A stretch of 64,000 bases of DNA from Heterobilharzia americana (lineage: Eukaryota; Platyhelminthes; Trematoda; Strigeidida; Schistosomatidae). Location: the NCBI GenBank assembly GCA_944470555.2, contig OX104129.1, forward strand, positions 65,713,747 through 65,777,746, written 5' to 3'. Positions 56,540 to 64,000 of this stretch are shown here, piece after piece (the stretch's first letter is position 1; the number at the start of each line of letters is the position of its first letter). The position numbers were made by a program, and so were the translations under genes. The notes under the pieces were generated by a model that ran no database searches, was not told the DNA's origin, and saw only the letters and a list, made by a program, of their open reading frames with translations.

Positions 56540-57200
56540 AGAGTATGGGCATCTGTGTCAGGGTTGTCGATCTCTAGCCGTATTATCCAGAGTCTCAAAC
56601 TATTAGTTCTTATGGTCTTGAGGATTTCAGCCTGGCAGTGTACATGGTTGAGACCAATAAAGACTTCATGTCTTGGCCCAGCCCCCCTTAAACTTTTAAC
56701 CCAAATCCTACTTTAATAAGCATCGCACCTCGGGAAAGTCAATGATTTGGGATATGCAACGCAAGCTTACACCATCTCAGCAGCAGAAGTCTTAAAACTT
56801 TATCGACTAAATTTCCTTTTGTAGTACTCTACATCTTTCTTCGACATCGATCAAATATCTTCTTTAAAGAGTCACATTTCACTGAGGTACAATAGGACAG
56901 ATCAAACTGCTATGCATTAGATTAGTTCTTTTGACTGGTAGACTCTTGCCTCACTAGTGTCAGAGATGGCATGGGATGGCAGATACAAAACAGACTTTAT
57001 GTATCCGAGCTGAGATTTCGTCACTAATGAGTCTCTCAGTAGCGATGTTGTCTTACCAGTGGTAACATTAGGAAAGTATGTGCTCGGAGCTGTGTTCTTA
57101 CTGAAATCTCAGCACTACATTTCTTTTAAATCCACTGTAAGAGCTAACAATTAAATTAGTTTTTTGACTCCAAAATAGTAAGGCCTATCAAAAACGGAGA
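56540..57200 (-). mobile_element. RTE-like family B, decayed 3' part
   Basis: ACCTCGGGAAAGTCAATGAT, ACTTTATCGACTAAATTTC and TATGTATCCGAGCTGAGATT are diverged versions of the family-B C-terminal region (compare 3,850-4,200). Confidence 0.55.
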
Positions 57201-57927
57201 TGAATCTGTACGCAGAAGTTTTATCAATAGAACTAGAGATATTTTAGTGTTCACAAAATTAGAAAATAAATACATCTGCGTAAAGCTAATCAATTGAAAA
57301 CAATTTCAACGGCTGCAGATTAATACATAAAAAATTAACCAGGATACCTGGCTCACAAAATGGCAATCAGAGATTTAAAGATTTTCTACTATGTATCGAT
57401 CTGACCATCTTAGAAGTTTTTCATTATGATTTCGACATTGGACTTTTATATAGTTTTCACTGGATATTTGACTAGACTAGTCACTGTCAGTTGGGTCCTA
57501 TAACTCTGCGTGTATACTGTTTTATGATCAAACGGCGAAGTTATGATTTGCTGTGTAGACAACTCTAATACAAACCAAGATGTAGTGGCCCACTATATGT
57601 AGTGTCTAATTGTATTGTCCGGTAAGGGTCGGCAGCATAGCCTGAGTTTCAGTATCTCTAGTGCTCATCCTCAAATTTTAATAAAATGATGCTCTCTTAG
57701 ATATCCGAACCTGCATACCGTGACATCGCAGTCTAAGATGCTATCACTAAACATTCCAGACTAAGATGTTATGTTATTGTACTGTGAATAGTTAGCGGAT
57801 TTAGTAATAACACCTGGAAAAACTTTTCATTTATTTATTTCTAGGTCTTGAACATGGTGAAATAATTTTAAAGATTTGTAGCTTAGCATGAGGGTGATGG
57901 TGATTGGATGTTCTCTGAGCTTCCTTA

Positions 57928-57985
57928 TTTTATCGTGGATGTTTGATCACCAGGATCGGTGACCTGCTCATTACTAACTTCATAA
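57928..57985 (-). ncRNA. Degenerate Penelope-type hammerhead
   Basis: GTAATGA core, stem II GGTCACC/GGTGAT, CAAACATC then CACGAT; matches the copy on the other arm. Confidence 0.4.
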
Positions 57986-58571
57986 AGAAGTGAAGCATAT
58001 TGGAATGCTCTGGTGGTGTTGTTTTCGACCCTGGATGTCGTTCAGTTGTAATTTGGAGAAGAGATTTCCATCAAACCTTGACCTCGTTTACCTTAAATTC
58101 CCTTCTATCAAAATGGTAGAAATTCGTTGTTAGAGTGGAATTGTGCAATTTGTTACTGTCACATCTCGTATCATTATTGATGTCCTTGATCAATTTACTT
58201 TTAATAGATGGCTGTTTTTCTTCCCAAGTGGATAGGATGTATATCCACATGTCTTTTAATTGACTTTTCGTTGGAATGCCATGCTTCTAGGGATTTCTTT
58301 GCAGCTTATAAACCTGCTGTTTGGAGGATTTCTACATTTTTCCAGTCAAACTTGTGATTGCGACTGTCTGCGTGCGTTTAAGCCAATAAGGCAGCGTTAT
58401 GTCGCTTTACTGCTAGTTGGTGTCCATAAATTCTTTGAGCAATCCGATGGCTAGACTGGCCAAGGTAGTGTTATGAACAATCTTTGCAATTGATTTTGTG
58501 GATTATATTTGTTTTCAAGTTGATATATATATCACAGACTAAAGTCAGTTGCAAGAATATTGGAAACTTGG

Positions 58572-58620
58572 GAGCACTGAATAGCTGTCCCGTCCTACCA
58601 TGGAACTCAGCAGTGCGCGC
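58572..58620 (-). ncRNA. Hammerhead motif (family H2), stem I perfect, core broken
   Basis: GCACTG and CAGTGC form stem I; core CTGAGTT and GGGA in place of CTGAGGA and GAAA. Confidence 0.5.
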
Positions 58621-59040
58621 CCATGACCCCACCGGGGATCGAACCCGGGACATTCAGGTTCCGTGACCAGCACGTTACCATTGAGCCACTGGGTTGGAAT
58701 CCAATGGTCCATATTTCCAACGTCTGTCAGTTCACGATACACCACCTTGAAATCGCTAAATCCCCACAAACCTTCAAATTAGGTTGATCTAGTGCTCATT
58801 GGTGACTAGCTTCGAGAAGTGATTCCTGAAGTTCCAATGAGAAGCCGTGGCCGGTGAGACAAACCTGGTGACCATGAGGACGAATATCCAATGCTGACTT
58901 TGGTTGGTGGTCGCACTACGTAGTGAACTGATAGAAGTTGGAAATATGAACTGCTGTGTCCCGACCCAGTGGCTCAATGGTAACGTGCTGACCATGGGGC
59001 CTGAAGGTCCTAGGTTCGATTCCTGACGAGGTCATGGGTT

Positions 59041-59092
59041 CACACTGCTGAGCAGTCCCATACTAGTGGGATGAAACAGTTGTTCAGTGCTC
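59041..59092 (+). ncRNA. Hammerhead motif (family H2), near intact
   Basis: CACTG/CAGTG stem I, core CTGAGCA (one change), stem II TCCCA/TGGGA, GAAA intact, stem III ACAGTTGT, cleavage triplet GTT. Confidence 0.55.
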
Positions 59093-59949
59093 CCAGGTTT
59101 ACAGTGCTCCTCCAACTGATATCAGTCCATGATGAATACCAACTTGAAACCACTAAACCCCCAAACTAGGTTATACTCATCCTGTTTTCCTTTGACAACG
59201 GGTCCTTTGATTTACAAAACATGCTGTTTATTGATTTCGTTGCTTTATGTGCTACTCCGATTCTGAATGGATAGAGGAATCGGTTGACAGTTCGTGAATG
59301 ATTTTTAATGTAGAGTAGCGTAATGCACCTATTGATTTAAGGTAGATGCCTTGTTGTCTGTCCTGCTGATAAACACTTTTTGATAATACTGTTGAGGGGA
59401 TTATTATTGACTTCGAACACTTTAGGCAGGTATTTTGCTTCGGCTTTCCATAGTGCTTCAGTGTATTTTGGCTCCTGAGAATGGTGCTTGTACACATCAT
59501 TTCCTATGGACTGTAACGATGTTTGCTGTTGTAGTTCAAAATTTAATGTGTGTGTGTGGCTTTTCCATACTCTTGAGTTCGTAAAGTCCCATCCTATGTT
59601 CTGCTAATGAGGACACCTGAAAATTGAATTATTTCATTAGATTCCTCATTCTTTGTGAAGTGAACTCTTTGAAATGTTTGGTCAATTAGTTTGAAGGTAT
59701 TTTCTCTTGAATCTTTTTTGTTAAGAAAGAGCAAATTGATCAAGGACATCAATAATGATACGAGATGTGACAGTAACAAATAACACAATTCCACTCTAAC
59801 AACGAATTTCTACCAATTTGATAGAAGGGAATTTAAGGTAAACGAGGTCAAGGTTTGATGGAAATCTCTTCGCCAAATTACAACTGAACGACATCCAGGG
59901 TCGAAAACAACACCACCAGAGCATTCTAATATGCTTCACTTCTTCATGA

Positions 59950-60004
59950 AGTTAGTGATGAGCAGGTCACCGATCCTGGTGATCAAACATCCACGATAAA
60001 ATAA
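59950..60004 (+). ncRNA. Degenerate Penelope-type hammerhead
   Basis: GTGATGA in place of CTGATGA, stem II GGTCACC/GGTGAT, CAAA in place of GAAA, CATC then CACGATAA. Confidence 0.42.
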
Positions 60005-60040
60005 GGAAGCTCAGAGAACATCCAATCACCATAATTTTGA

Positions 60041-61610
60041 ACATAGTTTTGAATTCGGAAAAGTTTGCCCTTTTCAACACAATATCTTAACCGCTGTATG
60101 GCTTTTCCTTACTTTCTTGTTAAGTGTGTCAAATTGAACTGATGAACTTTTGCGTAAGGTTATGTTTCGATGTCTAGGTATCTATCGGAATACATACTAT
60201 CGATTCGAATCTAGTTTAGAACTGTTTCACATTGGAGTGGTATGTTAGAAACTAGTAGTGATTTTGTTTTTTTGTCGATACTTTTTCATAAAACAAAAAG
60301 AGTTCATTTCTACTGAATACTGATGAGCATAATCTAGTTGCCAACACCTACTGCTGCAGGTAACGTTTTCATAAAACTAAACACATTGATTAATTGACTA
60401 ATGGGGGGGGGACAAATACAACAATGAACATAATAGGGGATTAAAATTAAGAAAGATGAGAACAGGAACAGTGAAATAGTTGGTCCTAATCTTGGTAAGA
60501 AAATAAAGTTCACCAAGGTGGGTGTAGTGTAAGAACAAACTGCTTTTGTACACATAAAGATGGTTTCAATTCGTGTATGGCTATGGCCTCTGCAAATTTC
60601 AGTATATATCCCTGATTGACTGTTTCTACATAAAACTTTGAACATTAATTTCGTGACCTGTTTCTATGGTATGTTTAGTGATAGATGAAGAGGATCGTCT
60701 CCCACCAGCTTTTATCACGGTTTCACACTCAATTTGTTTTTCGAAGCCATTTAGTTACATGTTTCATCACATTGATTAACTGCATCACTCGAATGAGAAT
60801 CCATCCAAGTAATACTTCGTATATCTTGGTTTACTGAACTGATAGTTTTAGTTACTTCTTGGGACTACTTTTATTGAAATTATCTTTCCTCGATTGGCAT
60901 CAATCAGCATGTCCTAATATGATAGTCTGACAAGCTGTTATCATTATTTGAAAGTCAAATGGTCAATAGTCGGTATTTTTGTGATTATTTATCCAAGAAG
61001 TATAATGCTGGAACACGCTATATGAATGAAAACACATTTTTGAAGCATACATAAAAATTGAACCAACTTTTTGAAGACAACGACTAAACGGTTGCCAGAA
61101 TGAGGAAGTCACTAACTTACGAACTGATAATACATATGAATACCAAAACCCCCGTCGATGAAAGTGAAGCGTAGAAAAGTTTGCAGTGCAGACTATCTCA
61201 GCCGTTTTACAGTAGTTGCGGATGTCTGTGACTAGAGAAAGATATTGAGTCACGACTAATCGTTGTCATAAGTTTTTTTTTTTTGGGGGGGGGGGTTCTC
61301 TGATAACGGTAGTGATATATGTGAGAAATATGTATAGCTCGAAGTTGCATATCTACTACGATGTACTTGACAACCTCATGAGCAGTTAAGTTAGCCCCTG
61401 GTGATACTCATGCAGTCTAAAAACTCGACCTAATTTAGAGTAATTGTCTAGTTTTCTCCCTAATATAATGACAGAAGAATATGTTACATATCTCCCTGAT
61501 GGACCTAAAAGTTGATTGGAACTCAAAAAAGATCGAAAACTATTTCATGGAGGAGGTAAAAAAGTTACCACAAGGAATGTTATTAGTTTAATGTAAGAGT
61601 AAAACCTCGA
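60041..61610. other. Intergenic stretch, nothing coding seen
   Basis: AT-rich. Contains G-run 60,404-60,411 and a T12-G11 double homopolymer at 61,273-61,295. Frames of 96-103 codons on the minus strand have no resemblance. Confidence 0.35.
61273..61295 (+). repeat. Poly-T/poly-G homopolymer junction
   Basis: Twelve T directly followed by eleven G. Length is likely to be unreliable in any assembly. Confidence 0.85.
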
Positions 61611-61611
61611 C

Positions 61612-61695
61612 AATGTGCTGGAGTATAATTCTATATTAAATTGTTTATTTGATATGGTACATAGTGATACAGTATTATTTACTGAATGGGAAATG
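61612..61695 (-). mobile_element. Decayed 3' end of the GIY-YIG element
   Basis: TAATTCTATATTAAATTG and ACATAGTGATACAGTATTAT are diverged versions of 17,623-17,690. Confidence 0.45.
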
Positions 61696-61899
61696 TGATT
61701 ATTTGCCAGAAAAGTTAATGTATGACAATTGTTAATAGTTTATTGTTATACCATCCAAACTTTACTGTAACTAGGTTTATTTAACTGCATTTTTATCCTT
61801 ATATATCGGCTTGCCAATTACATGATTTTAAGCCGCAATACTCACTGCTTTCATGAATTCTATAGGAGACAACATATGTTTTTTCCTAGTTGTTATGAC

Positions 61900-62060
61900 A
61901 CTTGTAATTTGAAGAGAAGGGTACTGGGTTCGAGCCTCAGTGGGAGCAACATCATTTACTGGGGTGTAGATACATCCAGCTGACGAGTCCCAAACAAAAC
62001 GAAACGCGCGTCCCGAACTCCCCCACCAGTCACCAAGATCAATGTAACATTATGTACTTT
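61900..62060 (+). mobile_element. Sm-alpha SINE, head-truncated
   Basis: Begins in the anticodon-side of the body (AAGGGTACTGGGTTCGAGCC gives the B-box), then hammerhead 61,971-62,020 and tail start CACCAGTCACCAAGATCAAT. Confidence 0.7.
61971..62020 (+). ncRNA. Hammerhead motif, core intact, stem II broken
   Basis: ACATCCAG, core CTGACGA, GTCC opposite AAAC (stem II lost), GAAA, stem III ACGCGCGT, GTC triplet. Stem I 3' strand reads CCGAACT in place of CTGGAT. Confidence 0.58.
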
Positions 62061-62427
62061 TCTAGTCTACTGTGGACTACCTTAGCAGTGAATAAAATCG
62101 TTGGCATTTTACTATCTTCGTTTTCAGTTACCAGTTGTGGGTAGGTAGGACAGAGAACCACTCAGCGTAGCCGACAATCACATTACAGTAGCACAGTGCC
62201 TAGTTTATAATACCATTCAGTATGTTTTCAGGAGAAAGAAAACCTGTGTCTTGGAAGTAGAAATGGTGTCTTCTGAATACCTTAATTAACAGCTCAATAA
62301 TGTTCGAGAAGTACTTCACGTCAACCTAAGTTAGACATCTACCCCAAACGAGTCTGCAACCAATAGTGCGTGTGTTGACTAGAATAACCAAATATTTGCA
62401 TAAGCTCAGGAAAAGTGATCACTAAAA

Positions 62428-62646
62428 ATGTTCTCAATTAATGAAGAGATCTTTCTCGACATTTTCGCACTACATCAATTGTATTCGTTAGTAGTCGAAA
62501 CACTGAATCGATCCTTTGAAATAACGACTTCTAAATCAAACGATTCAGTTAATTTAACTATCCAGATCTCTTTACTGATGAGTGTTTTAGCGTATCGATT
62601 ACACTATAAAAATCAACAAGTGAAGAAAAGACATATCTCCCTCTAA
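62428..62646 (+). CDS. Small open frame, doubtful
   Basis: 72 codons beginning MFSINEEIFLDIFALHQLYS. It lies outside recognised repeats. The N-terminal third is amphipathic and the C-terminus basic, but there is no family resemblance, no clear promoter and no splice context. Chance is the simplest explanation in AT-rich DNA. Confidence 0.15.
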   Translation: MFSINEEIFLDIFALHQLYSLVVETLNRSFEITTSKSNDSVNLTIQISLLMSVLAYRLHYKNQQVKKRHISL

Positions 62647-63344
62647 CAATAATTATTCCATTGTTATTCAATATATTTCACGTCATAATTTCATATGAAC
62701 CGTGATATTTTATTGTATAATGGTCGAAACGACTAATGAGAGGAATTTACTGAAGCTAATCAAAAAGGATTAACAACATACTGTGTGAGTCTAACTAGTA
62801 AGATTTTAATATGATTACTGCATGCACCATGATACTTTCTTTATAAAGCTTGGTCAACGTTAAATCAGTATATTCAACTGTGAATACTGTAAATAAAGAA
62901 GAAAAGCAGAGTAAACATGTAAGATAAATACCTAAAGTGAGTAATGAGTAACATTCTCGACATGTCAGGATTACCTGGTCTACCTGACAGTCAAGTATGA
63001 AAGATTCCCCGTTATTTTAAATCAGTTGTATCAAGGTTCCAATCACACACCGAATGCAAATGAGCTCAAAAGCAAATAGAAATGACGTTAGTTAAGCATA
63101 TATTCAGGTAAGATAATGACTAAAAGAAACCATTTTTGACGGATTACATCTCATTCCTACAGTCTACCTCATATGCCACAACCTTTTGTCTCGAATCATC
63201 ACTTCCACAATGGGAAGTGGATCCCTACAATATATCCTTTCCCTAAGTTATATTTCTTAGACTGCTTCATTGATCAATTTATGTGAAATGCAGCTAAATC
63301 CCGAAACAATGAAGTGTCCAGAAATTTTAGTTGAGCTACCCGCT

Positions 63345-63865
63345 TTTTATCATTTGTCCCTTGGGTTCCTAGTGGAACATACCGCTTCAGTTGTACGTCT
63401 CCATTGCACTCTCTTCTCTGCAGTCTTTTCAACCTGGCTCCACCAATCCCCACAAACTTCCATTTCTACCTCACACCATCTCCTCCATGTTACCCTAGAC
63501 TTGGACACCTAACTCGTCGTTCCCCTCGCGCGTTCCACTCGAGGGCCTGGCTTGGCCTGGAGCGTGATGTCCTCAAACTGTCTGCTCAGTGTAGACCCAA
63601 TCCAATCCATTTCCACTTCCTTCTACATATTTGTTGGGTGATGGGTTCTTGGTTGGTTCATTGACAGTCAGAGTTTTTTGCTGTTTATTCCTACTATTCT
63701 GGCTATCCGATCTTCAGTATCGAGCGTAGGCAGCTGTTGATGATGTGTGTCTGAAGTTTGTTGGAAATGCTTTCCGTGACGCGCCAAGTTTCTGAATTAT
63801 ATAGAAGCACTGACTTACTTGAATGACATCAGTGTTGAAAATCCGGATCTTGTTCCCGCTTAAAG
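63345..63865 (-). mobile_element. RTE-like family A, 3' end
   Basis: Tail ATCATTTGTCC and CTTGGGTTCCTAGTGGAACA at left; C-terminal region to about 63,865, where the 5'-truncated edge meets the candidate exon below. Confidence 0.8.
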
Positions 63866-63880
63866 TGTTTTATTCTTCAG

Positions 63881-63968
63881 TACTGTTAAAGGTTTTGAAA
63901 CTATTACTTTAACTCCAAGTGAAGCTTTAACAGCTGGTTTTTCGCTTTTAGCAAGTACACAATACTAA
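63881..63968 (+). CDS. Candidate terminal exon of an unidentified gene
   Basis: A good acceptor (tgttttattcttcag, 63,866-63,880) is followed by an open frame TVKGFETITLTPSEALTAGF then SLLASTQY and TAA at 63,966-63,968. Composition is protein-like and the stretch is not part of any repeat seen here. Upstream exons would lie between 56 and 63 kb or are not recognisable. Family unknown. Confidence 0.4.
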
Positions 63969-64000
63969 TGCTGTCTACATCACTATGCAATCACCATAGA

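Larger units (their letters stand above)
58535..59165. mobile_element. Hammerhead SINE (family H2), head-to-head dimer nested in the Penelope remnant
   Basis: 58,535-58,790 is a minus copy (hammerhead 58,572-58,620; body with GGGATCGAACCCGGGAC in reverse; TTACCATTGAGCCACTGGG). 58,960-59,165 is a plus copy (GACCCAGTGGCTCAATGGTA A-box, GGTTCGATTCC B-box, hammerhead 59,041-59,092, tail). It splits the GIY-YIG part from the rest of the Penelope ORF. Confidence 0.8.
57885..60040 (-). mobile_element. Penelope-like element remnant with about 300-bp inverted ends
   Basis: 57,885-58,190 and 59,735-60,040 are inverted copies (TCAAACCTTGACCTCGTTTA and its complement). Inside, in minus frames: FQRVHFTKNEESNEIIQFSG (59,600-59,720), then DGTLRTQEYGKATHTH, and after a nested SINE pair NIIHKINCKDCS followed by HYLGQSS and HQLAVKRHNAALLAL (58,200-58,520), the GIY-YIG part. 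The RT catalytic region is missing. Confidence 0.78.

Overview
The window looks like a chromosome segment from a blood fluke of the genus Schistosoma. It is AT-rich and has one gene of tiny exons in very long introns. The rest is dominated by non-LTR retrotransposons, Penelope-like elements with GIY-YIG nuclease tails, and tRNA-headed SINEs that carry hammerhead-ribozyme motifs, a hallmark of the schistosome Sm-alpha repeats. Species cannot be decided from the sequence alone.

The only confident host gene runs on the + strand from 7,896 to 55,757. I could assemble 12 coding exons with consistent splice sites and perfectly compatible phases, giving a 564-residue protein. It has an ARNT/BMAL-type (class II) bHLH basic region with the His-Glu-Arg DNA-contact triad (H20, E24, R28). 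A PAS-A domain follows, then a PAS-B domain, a Ser/Asn-rich linker and a short acidic C-terminus. It is strongly diverged from textbook ARNT/BMAL and is my best candidate for an under-described system: a flatworm bHLH-PAS partner factor. Most coding pieces are below 130 bp, so simple ORF scanning misses it. A second, unidentified gene may end at 63,881-63,968 (+).

Layout. 1-1,800: 5' part of an RTE-like element (family A, minus). 3,480-5,900: RTE-like family B (minus). 5,900-7,870: upstream region with a TATA-like site. 7,896-7,945: exon 1. Intron 1 (to 14,436) holds family-B and family-A fragments and SINEs. Exons 2-4 cluster at 14,437-14,842. Intron 4 holds inverted family-A ends around a 359-bp palindrome of a GIY-YIG element and a SINE head-to-head pair. 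Exon 5 is at 21,778, exon 6 at 26,969 (just after a Penelope-like element), exon 7 at 32,475. Intron 7 has a full-length family-A element (36,073-39,389) inserted in a CR1-like element with an 11-bp target duplication. Exon 8 is at 40,364 and exon 9 at 45,742; between them lies an indel-free inverted duplication. Intron 9 has Sm-alpha SINEs and a deleted family-A copy. Exons 10-12 lie at 51,472-55,757. Downstream, 57,885-60,040 is a Penelope-like remnant with inverted termini and a nested SINE pair.

A recurring theme is inversion. SINEs of three families, Penelope terminal repeats and RTE ends occur repeatedly as head-to-head inverted pairs, several with hammerhead cores on both strands. Most of these lie inside introns of the bHLH-PAS gene, so its pre-mRNA should contain many hairpins and possibly ribozymes.
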